64,000 bases of DNA from Kitasatospora phosalacinea (GCF_030268885.1 NZ_BSSA01000030.1:1-64000); one strand, 5' to 3'. Shown: positions 33,356 through 41,535, counted from the stretch's first letter. Numbers and translations: made by a program. Notes: generated from the sequence alone by a model not told the origin.

Positions 33356-34318
33356 ATGCGGAAGGTGTGCGGAATGCGGAGGAACGGCGTACGGACGGCG
33401 GTACTCGCGGCGCTCGCGGTCACGGGGCTCCTGGCCGCCGGGGCGGAACCCGCGGCGGCGGCCGGGACCCGACCGGTGGAGACCCACTTCTCCGTCGGCT
33501 TCGTGAAGGGCTTCTTCTTCCCCGGCTCCAGCCCGGACGGCGCCAACGACTGGTCCTGCCGACCGTCCGCGGCGCACCCGGACCCGGTGGTGCTGGTGCA
33601 CGGCACGCTGGAGAACCAGAACGACAACTGGGGCGGCGCGGCCCCGCTGCTGGCCAACCAGGGGTACTGCGTCTACTCCTTCAACTACGGCGGCCCGTCC
33701 GCCGGTTCACCGGTCCAGGGCACCGGACCGATCGCCGACGGGGCGAGGACGCTGGCCGCCTTCGTCGACCGGGTGCTGGCCGCGACCGGCGCCGCGAAGG
33801 CCGACCTGGTCGGCCACTCGCAGGGCGGCATGCTGCCCCGCTACTACCTGAAGCACCTCGGCGGCGCCGCCAAGGTCGGCAGGCTGGTCGCCCTGGCCCC
33901 CAGCAACTACGGCACCACCCTGGACGGCATCACCGAACTCGGCCGCCAGCTGCGCATCCTGGAGCCCGCCAACGACCTCCTGGGCGGCCCCTGCCCGGCC
34001 TGCGTGGAGCAGGAGATCGGCTCGCCGTTCCTCACCGAGCTGAACGCCGGGGGCGCCACCGTCCCCGGCGTCGAGTACACCGTGATCGCCACCAGGTACG
34101 ACGAGGTGGTCACCCCGTACACCAACTCCTTCCTCCCCGCGGGGCCGCACGTCACCAACATCCTGGTGCAGGACCAGTGCCCGCTGGACGCCACCGACCA
34201 CCTGGAGATCGGCTACGACCCGGTCGCGCTCACGGACGTGCTGAACGCGTTGGACCCGGCGCACCCGCGGGCGGTGCCCTGCCAGGTGGTGCTGCCGGTG
34301 ACGGGGCCGCTGCTGTAG
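33356..34318 (+). CDS. Secreted triacylglycerol lipase/esterase, alpha/beta hydrolase
   Basis: This 320-residue extracellular enzyme has a signal peptide, MRRNGVRTAVLAALAVTGLLAAGAEPAAAAG. The oxyanion-hole motif is VLVHGTLENQNDNWG, and the nucleophile elbow GHSQGG has Ser155. The catalytic Asp is probably in LVQDQCPLDATDHLEIGYDP, which also provides the His. CRPS, GYCVYSF, CPAC and DQC contain cysteines fitting the disulphides of class I.7-like Streptomyces lipases. The ATG at 33356 (a second at 33374) precedes the signal. The gene has its own promoter and terminator. Confidence 0.92.
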   Translation: MRKVCGMRRNGVRTAVLAALAVTGLLAAGAEPAAAAGTRPVETHFSVGFVKGFFFPGSSPDGANDWSCRPSAAHPDPVVLVHGTLENQNDNWGGAAPLLANQGYCVYSFNYGGPSAGSPVQGTGPIADGARTLAAFVDRVLAATGAAKADLVGHSQGGMLPRYYLKHLGGAAKVGRLVALAPSNYGTTLDGITELGRQLRILEPANDLLGGPCPACVEQEIGSPFLTELNAGGATVPGVEYTVIATRYDEVVTPYTNSFLPAGPHVTNILVQDQCPLDATDHLEIGYDPVALTDVLNALDPAHPRAVPCQVVLPVTGPLL

Positions 34319-34353
34319 CGCGGCGGCGGCGGTCGGCGCGGCGGCGGCCGCGG

Positions 34354-34390
34354 CGGTGGGGTCCGGCGGCTCGGGGACCGGACCCCACCG
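34354..34390. terminator. Bidirectional terminator between lipase and acyltransferase
   Basis: Perfect 13-bp stem 34354-34366 / 34378-34390 (CGGTGGGGTCCGG and complement) with an 11-nt loop, between convergent genes. Confidence 0.8.
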
Positions 34391-34404
34391 AGGACGGGCG
34401 CCGC

Positions 34405-35484
34405 TCAGGCCGGGTCGAGGTCCCCGGTGCGGCGACGGTGGCGGGACGGCCGGGCGGCCGGGCCCGCGGCGTCGGCGATCCAGGCGTCGAGCTGCTCCCA
34501 GCTCCCGTACAGCCAGTCCGCGAACTCCTCCGGACCGGTGGGCAGTTGGTCGAGCCGGTAGCTCCACCAGCGCAGCCGGACCAGGTCGCCGGGGCCGGGG
34601 CCGTAGCCGGGGCCGAGCATCCAGGGCAGCAGCCGCTCCGGGCCGGTGTGCCCGCACACCAGCACCACGGCGGACGGGTCCACGGCGGCCAGCACCGCCC
34701 GCGCGCCCGGCAGGTGCGGCGGGAGCAGGTGCGGCATCGCCTCGGCCCGCTCGGCCAGCGCGTGCTGCCCGCGGGCGCGCAGCCTGGCGATCGAACCGGC
34801 CCGCCGGGCCGCGCTGTAGTTGGTGCCCTCCGGGTACAGCCAGAACGCCTCTCCGGGGCCCAACGCCCTTCCCTGCTCGGTGAGTTCGCCGAGCGCGGCG
34901 GCCCGCCCGGCGCGGTTCCAGCGGAACAGCACGAGCGGCACGCCGCGCAGCAGCGCCCGCAGTCCGGGCTCCAGGGCGACGCAGCGCTTGGCGATGCCGC
35001 GCGGGCTGCGGCCGAGCACGGCGGAGACCGCGACGAGGGCGAGCTGGGTGTTGAGGATGCCCGCGTGCCGGGCCAGCACCACCACCGGCCGCCCGGGGTC
35101 CGGCGGCGGGTCGGGCAGCTCGATCCGGAAGCGCAGGCCGGTCCAGCGCTCGGCGAGCCGCCGGAAGCGGCGCCCGGCCCGGACGGTGAGCAACTGCCAG
35201 GCCTCCGGCCCGGCCCGGTGGGCCCGCAGCCGCAGCGAACCGGCCAGCGCGGTCAGCGAGAACCCGGCCAGGTACGCGGCCCACACCAGCGGGAGGCGGA
35301 CGGCGGCCCGGGCGCGGACGGGCAGCAGCGGCCGGAGCAGGCCGAGCAGGAGCAGCAGCGGGGCGAGGAGGAGCAGCAGCACCGTCAGGGCGCCGAGGGC
35401 GAGGGCGTCCCCGGCCGCGGCGAGCGCGCCGGCCCGCAGCCGGGCAGCCCGGGAGAGCCCCGGGGAGGGCGGAGTCCTGTGCAT
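34405..35484 (-). CDS. PlsC-like lysophospholipid acyltransferase with altered HX4D motif
   Basis: This 359-residue membrane protein has two or three N-terminal helices (ALTVLLLLLAPLLLLLGLLRPLLP; LPLVWAAYLAGFSLTALAG) and then an acyltransferase domain. Motif I reads ARHAGILN (His at about 140), with Asn where the charge-relay Asp of HX4D is expected. Motif III reads YPEGTNYS (about 217-224), matching the FPEGTR type. It would acylate a lysophospholipid or similar lipid at the inner membrane face if active. It is divergent from a patatin-like phospholipase, so the pair may remodel lipids together. The Asn substitution may impair catalysis. Confidence 0.78.
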   Translation of the reverse strand: MHRTPPSPGLSRAARLRAGALAAAGDALALGALTVLLLLLAPLLLLLGLLRPLLPVRARAAVRLPLVWAAYLAGFSLTALAGSLRLRAHRAGPEAWQLLTVRAGRRFRRLAERWTGLRFRIELPDPPPDPGRPVVVLARHAGILNTQLALVAVSAVLGRSPRGIAKRCVALEPGLRALLRGVPLVLFRWNRAGRAAALGELTEQGRALGPGEAFWLYPEGTNYSAARRAGSIARLRARGQHALAERAEAMPHLLPPHLPGARAVLAAVDPSAVVLVCGHTGPERLLPWMLGPGYGPGPGDLVRLRWWSYRLDQLPTGPEEFADWLYGSWEQLDAWIADAAGPAARPSRHRRRTGDLDPA

Positions 35485-35694
35485 GGCACAAGACCTCTCA
35501 CGCCGCCGGGCCCCCGGCCAGCCGAAGATCCACTCCGCTGGACCGATCGGGGCGAGGGTGCCGCGGACGGGCGAAGGTGCAGGTGGGAGCGGTTGCGGAG
35601 GCCGGAAACCGGACCGGACGATGGCCATTGCGGGCCCGTCGGGCGCGCGGGGGGTACGGACCCCGGGGCGGCCCCGGAGACAGGTGGCGAATCG

Positions 35695-36576
35695 ATGGAC
35701 GGTCTGTTGGACGGACAGGGCAAGGTCGCGTTCGTGCTCGGCGGCGGCGGTGACCGGGGCGGCAACCAGGTCGGCATGGTGCGGGCGCTGCTGGAGGCCG
35801 GGATCACCCCCGACATCGTGGTCGGCACCTCGATCGGCTCGGTGCAGGGCGCCATCCTGGCGAAGAACCCCACCATCTCGGTGGTCGCCGAACTGACCGA
35901 GCTGTGGATGGAGTTCATCAGCATGAAGGTGATGAAGCCGTCCCTGCGGGCGTTCCTCTCCAACGTCCGGCACGTGCGGGCCGGCCTCACCTCGGAGGAC
36001 GCCGCCCACCGGATGCTGCTCAACCACTTCGCCCCGCACAGCCGGATCGAGGACCTCAAGCTCCCGTTCGTCTGCCCGGCCTCCTCGATCGAGCGGGCCG
36101 AGGCGCACTACTTCGACCACGGGCCGCTGATCCCGGCGCTGCTGGCGTCCTGCTGCGTGCCCGGCCTGTTCCCGCCGGTGGAGATCGACGGCGAGCACTA
36201 CCTGGACGGCGGGCTGATCGACTCGCTGCCGGTCGGCGTCGCGGCCTCGCTCGGGGCGACCACCGTGTACGCGCTGCGCATCCGGCAGACCGATGCGCAG
36301 CTCGCGCTGCCCCGGATGCCCTGGCAGCTCGCGCACGTCGCGTTCGAGGTGACCCGACGGGCGGCCGTGGAGTCCGAGATCGCCCGGCACCGGCCCGGGG
36401 TCACCGTGCACGTGCTGCCCAGCGGCGAGGACGAACTGGTGAAGGCCGGACGCGGACCGGTGGCCTCCACCCGTGCCGAACTGGAGACCGTCCGGCGGCG
36501 GATCGCACTCGGCTACGACGCCGCCTCCGCGTTCCTGGAGGGCCTGCAGCGCACCCGGCAGGACGCCGTCGGCTGA
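35695..36576 (+). CDS. Patatin-like phospholipase
   Basis: This 293-residue patatin-family hydrolase has the oxyanion motif GGGGDRGG (16-23), the nucleophile elbow GTSIG with Ser46 and the catalytic DGG with Asp171 (YLDGGLID). The Ser-Asp dyad is complete, so an active acyl-lipid hydrolase is expected. There is no signal peptide or helix, so it is cytoplasmic. It is divergent from the acyltransferase across 210 bp. The ATG at 35695 follows GGTGGCGA, a weak ribosome site. Confidence 0.9.
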   Translation: MDGLLDGQGKVAFVLGGGGDRGGNQVGMVRALLEAGITPDIVVGTSIGSVQGAILAKNPTISVVAELTELWMEFISMKVMKPSLRAFLSNVRHVRAGLTSEDAAHRMLLNHFAPHSRIEDLKLPFVCPASSIERAEAHYFDHGPLIPALLASCCVPGLFPPVEIDGEHYLDGGLIDSLPVGVAASLGATTVYALRIRQTDAQLALPRMPWQLAHVAFEVTRRAAVESEIARHRPGVTVHVLPSGEDELVKAGRGPVASTRAELETVRRRIALGYDAASAFLEGLQRTRQDAVG

Positions 36577-36591
36577 CCGCCGCACCACCCC

Positions 36592-36648
36592 GCGCGCCCG
36601 GCGGACGACGGCGAAGGCCCCGGCGCGCCCGGCGGACGACGGCGAAGG
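36592..36648 (+). repeat. Tandem 26-bp repeat downstream of the patatin gene
   Basis: GCGCGCCCGGCGGACGACGG plus GCGAAGG occurs at 36592-36617 and again at 36623-36648, period 31 bp. The remaining gap to 37042 has no gene but carries the palindrome at 36994. Confidence 0.65.
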
Positions 36649-36993
36649 GTCCGCCGACACGCGCCCCTCCCGCACTCCCGAACGCCCCCGCCCGCCGGGG
36701 GCGTTCGCGCGCCCGGCCCCGGGGCGGCAGCGGCGCGGGCCACCACCGGCCCAAGGGCGACAGCCACGCTCGACACGGTTTCGGCGCCCCCAATCCTCCA
36801 CGGGCCAAGGTTCACCTAATCGGGTGCACGCGGGGCTGCACGGGCGATCTCGCGGCCGGAACGATCTAGTGTTCCGGAGGCGGCCGGGGAGCGCGGTGAC
36901 AGCGCCCTTCCGAACCCCGCCGACACTTTCCCCCTTCTTTCCCTCTGCCCGATCGCCCCACCGGCACCCCGCAATGCCCCAACACGTTCACTG

Positions 36994-37012
36994 ATCTGAC
37001 GGTCCGTCAGAT
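36994..37012. promoter_or_regulatory. Perfect palindrome just upstream of the encapsulin gene
   Basis: ATCTGACGGTCCGTCAGAT has 9-bp perfect arms around a central T and ends 30 bp before the start codon. It looks like a TetR-family operator or, in the transcript, a hairpin before the ribosome site (GAAGGAGAG at 37025-37033). No regulator gene is adjacent. Confidence 0.7.
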
Positions 37013-37042
37013 TCCGTGCGAGACGAAGGAGAGCCCGGCCCG

Positions 37043-38449
37043 ATGTCCGTGGACAGCAGCCCGGAGACTCAGCAGGCGCAGCGCCAGCAGACCAGCCTCA
37101 CCACCGCCGCGGCCCGCAACCTGGCCACCACGACCAAGTCCGCGCCGCAGATGCAGGAGATCACCTCCCGCTGGCTGCTGCGGATGCTCCCGTGGACGCA
37201 GACCTCCGGCGGCACCTACCGGGTCAACCGCCGACTGACCTACACCGTCGGCGACGGTCGGATCGAGTTCATCCAGACCGGCGGCGACGTCCGGGTCATC
37301 CCCCGGGAGCTCGGCGAACTCGCCCTGCTGCGCGGCTACGAGGACGACGAGGTGCTCACCGCCCTGGCCGACCGCTGCCAGCAGCGCGACTTCCGGGTCG
37401 GTGAGGTGCTGGTCGAGCGCGGCACCCCGTCCGACAAGATCCACCTGGTCGCGCACGGCAAGATCAACCAGGTCTCCACCGGCAAGTACGGCGACGACGC
37501 CGTGGTCGGCGTGCTCGGTGACGGCGACCGCTTCGGCGAGAACGCCCTGCTGGACGCCGACGCCACCTGGGACTACACCGCCACCGCCAAGACCGCGGGC
37601 ACCCTGCTGACCCTCGCCCGGGCCGACTTCGAGGCGGTGCTCGCCCAGTCCGAGAGCCTGCAGGCCCACATCCGCGACTTCGCCAGCCTCCCGCTGCAGC
37701 GGCAGAACGAGCTCGGCGAGGCCGAGATCGCCATGTCGGCCGGCCACCAGGGCGAGCACCTGCTGCCCACCGCGTTCGTCGACTACGAGCTCAAGCCGCG
37801 CGAGTACGAGCTCTCCATCGCGCAGACCGTGCTCCGCGTCCACTCCCGGGTCGCGGACCTGTACAACCAGCCGATGAACCAGATCGAGCAGCAGCTCAAG
37901 CTCACCGTGGAGGCGCTGCGCGAGCGCCAGGAGCACGAGCTGATCAACAACCGCGAGTTCGGCCTGCTCTCCAACTGCGCCTTCAACCAGCGCATCCAGA
38001 CCCACTCCGGCCCGGCCACCCCCGACGACCTCGACGAGCTGCTCAGCCGCCGCCGCGACTCCGAGTTCTTCCTCGCCCACCCGAAGACCATCGCCGCCCT
38101 CGGCCGGGAGTTCAACGCCCGCGGCCTGTACCCCGACACCGTCGACCTCCAGGGGCACAAGGTTCCGGCCTGGCGCGGCGTCCCGATTCTGCCCTGCAAC
38201 AAGATCCCGATCACCCCGGAGAACACCAGCTCCATCCTGGTGCTGCGCACCGGCGAGGACAACCAGGGCGTCATCGGCCTGCACCAGACCGGCATCCCGG
38301 ACGAGTACCAGCCCAGCCTGTCGGTCCGCTTCATGGGCATCGACGAGAAGGCCGTGATCAACTACCTGGTCACCGCCTACTACTCGGCCGCCATCCTCGT
38401 CCCGGACGCGCTCGGCGTGCTGGAGAACGTGGAGATCGCGCACCGCTGA
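37043..38449 (+). CDS. Family 2B encapsulin nanocompartment shell protein (EshA-like)
   Basis: This 468-residue protein has the full architecture of family 2B encapsulins, HK97-fold shell proteins with an inserted domain. Residues 1-90 include an extended N-terminal arm (TSRWLLRMLPWTQTSGGTYRVNRRLTY). Residues about 95-210 form the cyclic-nucleotide-binding-like insertion (LADRCQQRDFRVGEVLVERGTPSDKIHLVAHGKINQV and GDRFGENALL, FGE at 164-166). Residues 220-468 complete the shell fold. The Arg that holds the cNMP phosphate is missing (ATWDYTAT in its place). Relatives enclose 2-methylisoborneol synthase or other terpene cyclases; no such cargo gene is visible here. EshA of S. griseus is of this type. 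Confidence 0.93.
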   Translation: MSVDSSPETQQAQRQQTSLTTAAARNLATTTKSAPQMQEITSRWLLRMLPWTQTSGGTYRVNRRLTYTVGDGRIEFIQTGGDVRVIPRELGELALLRGYEDDEVLTALADRCQQRDFRVGEVLVERGTPSDKIHLVAHGKINQVSTGKYGDDAVVGVLGDGDRFGENALLDADATWDYTATAKTAGTLLTLARADFEAVLAQSESLQAHIRDFASLPLQRQNELGEAEIAMSAGHQGEHLLPTAFVDYELKPREYELSIAQTVLRVHSRVADLYNQPMNQIEQQLKLTVEALRERQEHELINNREFGLLSNCAFNQRIQTHSGPATPDDLDELLSRRRDSEFFLAHPKTIAALGREFNARGLYPDTVDLQGHKVPAWRGVPILPCNKIPITPENTSSILVLRTGEDNQGVIGLHQTGIPDEYQPSLSVRFMGIDEKAVINYLVTAYYSAAILVPDALGVLENVEIAHR

Positions 38450-38770
38450 CCGGCGCCGCGCGACGACGGCCGCCGCCGGCCGTAACCAAACGGCGGCGCA
38501 CCACGTTGAGGGTGCGTCGGATTGATCATGCCGATCCGTTTCTGCAGCTCGCCCCACGGCACTGGCACTGCAGGCGGAACGGCCCGGTCCTCCGACGCGC
38601 CCTCGACTGCGCTCCGGCCGGTTCAGCCGTGTCCGAATCGGACGGGCCGGAACCGACCGGGCCCGAACCGAACCGGATCGGTCGGAGCCAGCCGCAACCG
38701 GCCGGATCCGGAGCGGGGCGCGCAGCACGTCGACGACTGCCCACGGCCACTGGAAGGATGGACCACGCCC
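38450..38770 (+). other. Non-coding gap with weak hairpin and degenerate CCGGAACCGA repeats
   Basis: A possible terminator for the encapsulin gene is GCCGCCG (38469-38475) with CGGCGGC (38491-38497) and a 15-nt loop. From about 38620 to 38720 the sequence is a string of imperfect CCGGAACCGA-like units. No gene with codon bias was seen; a longer open frame through it lacks a signal or ribosome site. Confidence 0.45.
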
Positions 38771-39610
38771 ATGCAGCGCAACGACCGTCCGTCAGCGGAC
38801 GGCAGAACGGGGGCCCCGGCCTTACCCGCCCGGGCCCGCGCCCTCGTCCGGGCCCGGGTCGGTGCCCGGGTCGGCACCCGGGGCCCGCAGGTGCGGCGCG
38901 GTGCCCGCACCGCCACCGCCCTGGCCGGCGTCGCCGTGGTCTGTGCGGTGCTCACCGGCGCCACCCAGGCCGCGTCCGCCGCGCGCGGCGGCGGCGACCA
39001 CCGGCTCGACATCTGCGTCGAGGTGCACACCTCGGTGGACGCGCCCGGGGTGCACATCGAGGTGGACGCGGGCGGCGGGGCCGACGTCCCGCTCCACCCG
39101 CAGGGCGGCGGCAAGGGGCACGACAGCCACGGGAACGGCCACGGGTACGGGCACGACCACCACTGCCACCCGACGCCCACGCCCACACCGACGCCCTCGC
39201 CGACCCCGAAGCCCACCCCCACCCCCACGCCCGCGCCGACGCCTTCGCCGAAGCCGACCCCCAGGCCGGCGCCCACCCCCACGCCGACACCCACGCCTTC
39301 GCCGAAACCGACGCCGAAACCGACGCCGACGCCCACCCCGGCCCGGCCCACCCCCAGTGCGGTGCCGCCACCGGCCCCGGCCACCAGCCCCGCACCGACG
39401 ACGCCCGCGCCGAGCCCCACACCCGCCCGGCCCGCGCCCGCGGCGAGCGTCCACCTGCCGCCGCCCCCGGTGCACGCCGACGCGCCCAAGCACCACACCA
39501 CCCCGGCGACCACCCGGATGCTGGTGGTCACCGTCCCCGCCGTGCTGGCAGCCGCCGCGCTGCGCCCGCGCGGGAAGTCCGGCGGCGCCGGACGCCGCGG
39601 CCGCTCCTGA
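38771..39610 (+). CDS. Surface protein with His-rich patch and Pro-Thr repeat stalk
   Basis: This 279-residue protein is of unknown function. An Arg-rich N-terminus (1-47) is followed by a signal-like helix TATALAGVAVVCAVLTGATQAASA (48-71), a small domain DICVEVHTSVDAPGVHIEVDAG, and a Gly/His patch (116-133, HGNGHGYGHDHHCH) that could bind metal. A long stretch of PTPTP/PKPTP repeats (134-220) then leads to a Pro-rich region and a final hydrophobic segment (MLVVTVPAVLAAAALRP) with a basic tail. This is the pattern of a cell-wall-spanning surface anchor without LPXTG. The ATG at 38771 follows GGAAGGATGG. Confidence 0.65.
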   Translation: MQRNDRPSADGRTGAPALPARARALVRARVGARVGTRGPQVRRGARTATALAGVAVVCAVLTGATQAASAARGGGDHRLDICVEVHTSVDAPGVHIEVDAGGGADVPLHPQGGGKGHDSHGNGHGYGHDHHCHPTPTPTPTPSPTPKPTPTPTPAPTPSPKPTPRPAPTPTPTPTPSPKPTPKPTPTPTPARPTPSAVPPPAPATSPAPTTPAPSPTPARPAPAASVHLPPPPVHADAPKHHTTPATTRMLVVTVPAVLAAAALRPRGKSGGAGRRGRS

Positions 39611-39717
39611 CCCCGGCCCCGCGTCGGGCGGGCAGTGCCGCCCCGCGGGCCCCGCGGGGCGTTCAGGAGAACCGGGAAAACCCTTCATCCACTGGACAGT
39701 TCAGGAGAGGATCCGTC

Positions 39718-40482
39718 ATGTCCGAATGGCTGGCACTCGCCCTCGCGATGGTCGGGGCGTGCCTGGTCGTCGTCGCGGTCGTGCTGCTGAGGAACCGCAG
39801 GGCCGACGAGGACGAGGACACCTCGGAGACGCCCGACGTCATCGAGTACATCACCATGATGATCGGCGTGGTCTACGCGATCGTGCTGGGCCTGGCCATC
39901 GCGGGCGTCTGGGAGTCCCGCTCCGCCGCGCAGGACGACGTGCAGCGCGAGGCCCAGGCGCTGCACGAGGTCAGCGCCCGCGCCGAGGTGTTCCCCGCCG
40001 ACTACCGGGCCGTGGTCGACAAGGACGTCGACGCCTACGTCTCGTTCGTGGTGAACACCGAGTGGCACTACATGCGCACCGAGGGGGAGATCAGCCCCGA
40101 GGGCACCGACCTGCTCGCCAAGCTGCGCACCGACGTGGCCGCGCGGGCGCCGCAGAACGACATCGAGGCGCAGGCGTACCAGTCGATGATGGACAAGGTC
40201 GCCGCGGCCGACGAGGCCCGCAACTCCCGTGGGGGCAACGTCGGTCCGACCATGCCCGGAGTGGTCTGGTTCGGTCTCGGCATCGGCGCGGTGATCACCA
40301 TCGGCATGCTGTTCGCCCTGCAGATCCGCCGCTCGCCGCGCGAACTCGTCCTGGCGGGCACGTTCAGTGCGCTGTTCGGGTTCCTGCTCTTCCTGATCTG
40401 GGACTTCGACGACCCGTTCGGGCGCGGCATGTCGGTCACCACCGAGCCGTTCCTCAACCTGTTCCCCTTCCTCGGTGGCTGA
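39718..40482 (+). CDS. DUF4239 family membrane protein
   Basis: This 254-residue protein has helices at about 4-24 (LALALAMVGACLVVVAVVLL), 47-67 (MMIGVVYAIVLGLAIAGVW), 185-205 and 210-230. Between them lies a cytoplasmic helical region (DDVQREAQALHEVSARAEVFPADYRAVVDKDVDAYVSFVV). This is the DUF4239 arrangement, sometimes described as bestrophin-like; function unknown. A strong TCAGGAGAGG site lies 8 nt upstream. It is 107 nt after the Pro-Thr protein and could be in one transcript with it. Confidence 0.85.
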   Translation: MSEWLALALAMVGACLVVVAVVLLRNRRADEDEDTSETPDVIEYITMMIGVVYAIVLGLAIAGVWESRSAAQDDVQREAQALHEVSARAEVFPADYRAVVDKDVDAYVSFVVNTEWHYMRTEGEISPEGTDLLAKLRTDVAARAPQNDIEAQAYQSMMDKVAAADEARNSRGGNVGPTMPGVVWFGLGIGAVITIGMLFALQIRRSPRELVLAGTFSALFGFLLFLIWDFDDPFGRGMSVTTEPFLNLFPFLGG

Positions 40483-40740
40483 CCGCCGTCCGGCCGCCGA
40501 TCGGCCACTGATCGTTCCTGCGCGCCAACTGTCCGTCCGATGAACGGAATTGAGAGGGCTGGCGGAACATTCGGCCGGGCTGGCCGTGCCGAAGCGGTTC
40601 GCGCACTACTCTGGAGGGAGCCGCCTGCCGTGCCGACGGGGGTCCTGGTGCGGGCGGCCGACGGGGAGCCCGTGCGGGCCGCCGCCCCGGGCGGCGGTGG
40701 CGCGGGCACGACGGGGGAGAGCGCAAGGGGGAAGCACGTC

Positions 40741-41376
40741 ATGGGGGAGCACCAGGCATCCGGTCCGGCGGTGTGCGGTCCGGTGACATCAGGTCCGGCG
40801 GCGTCCGGTGAGGAGTCGGCGGGCCCGGCGGTGTGCGGGCTGACGGAGGGCAAGTACGCCCGGGTCGAACGGGAGCGCCGCTTCCTGCTCGACCGGGTGC
40901 CCGCCCCCGGCAGCGTCACCGTCGCCCGCCGGATCACCGACCGCTACGTGGACGGCACCCGGCTGCGCCTGCGCCGGGCCGAGCGGCTCGACACCGGCGA
41001 GTGCACGTACAAGCTCACCCAGAAGCTGCCCGCCCCGCCGGGCACGCCCGGCGCCGTCCAGGGCCTGATCACCAATCTGTACCTCTCCGAGGAGGAGTAC
41101 GCCCGCCTGCTGGCGGCGCTGCCCGGCCCCGAACTGACCAAGACCCGGCTGAGCGTGCCCCCGCTCGGGGTGGACGTCTTCGAGGGGCCGCTGCGCGGAC
41201 TGGTGCTGGCCGAGGCCGAGTTCGAGAACGCCGAGGACGCAGAAACGTTCGTCCCGCCCCCCGGCTGCATCGCCGAACTCACCGCCGACCAGCACTTCAC
41301 CGGCGGGCAGCTCGCCCGCACCGACCGCGAGGAACTCCGCGGCGACCTGGCCGAGTACGGTGTGGCCCTGCCCTGA
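40741..41376 (+). CDS. CYTH-domain protein with disordered repeat N-terminus
   Basis: This 211-residue protein has from about residue 38 a CYTH domain: KYARVERERRFLL, with E43xE45xR47 in place of the ExExK signature, then RLRLRRAE, CTYKLTQKL and an acidic EAEFENAED. CYTH proteins bind triphosphates and Mg and act as inorganic/thiamine triphosphatases or class IV adenylate cyclases. The first 37 residues are low-complexity with two GPAVCG copies. The ATG at 40741 has AAGGGGGAAG upstream; later GTG starts would remove the extension. It is the last of four co-directional genes starting with the encapsulin. Confidence 0.82.
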   Translation: MGEHQASGPAVCGPVTSGPAASGEESAGPAVCGLTEGKYARVERERRFLLDRVPAPGSVTVARRITDRYVDGTRLRLRRAERLDTGECTYKLTQKLPAPPGTPGAVQGLITNLYLSEEEYARLLAALPGPELTKTRLSVPPLGVDVFEGPLRGLVLAEAEFENAEDAETFVPPPGCIAELTADQHFTGGQLARTDREELRGDLAEYGVALP

Positions 41377-41385
41377 GCCGCCCCC

Positions 41386-41454
41386 GCCCGGGGCGCGGCC
41401 CGGCTGCGCGGGATCCTGGACGAGGTCAAGCCGGTCTTCGGGCGGGCGCTCTGA
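41386..41454 (+). pseudogene. In-frame coding-like tail after the CYTH stop
   Basis: In the CYTH frame, after the stop at 41374-41376, the sequence reads ARGAARLRGILDEVKPVFGRAL and then TGA at 41452. All codons end in G or C, as in real genes here. It is either the C-terminal remnant of a lost gene or a former extension of the CYTH protein. No start or ribosome site. Confidence 0.35.
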
Positions 41455-41494
41455 CGGACGACCGGCGGGCCGGACGTGCCGGGTGCGCGGCGGC

Positions 41495-41535
41495 CCGCGG
41501 CGGCCCGGGACGGATGGTGCTCCGGGCCGCCGCGG
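41495..41535. terminator. Bidirectional terminator between CYTH and hydrolase genes
   Basis: Perfect 14-bp stem 41495-41508 / 41522-41535 (CCGCGGCGGCCCGG and complement), 13-nt loop. The right arm lies before the hydrolase stop codon at 41544. Confidence 0.75.

Noticed and set aside
39150..39450. Long Pro/Thr-coding repeat tract as a CRISPR or non-coding repeat array
   Set aside because: Units are short, irregular and follow codon periodicity in frame with a secreted protein; no conserved repeat-spacer pattern.
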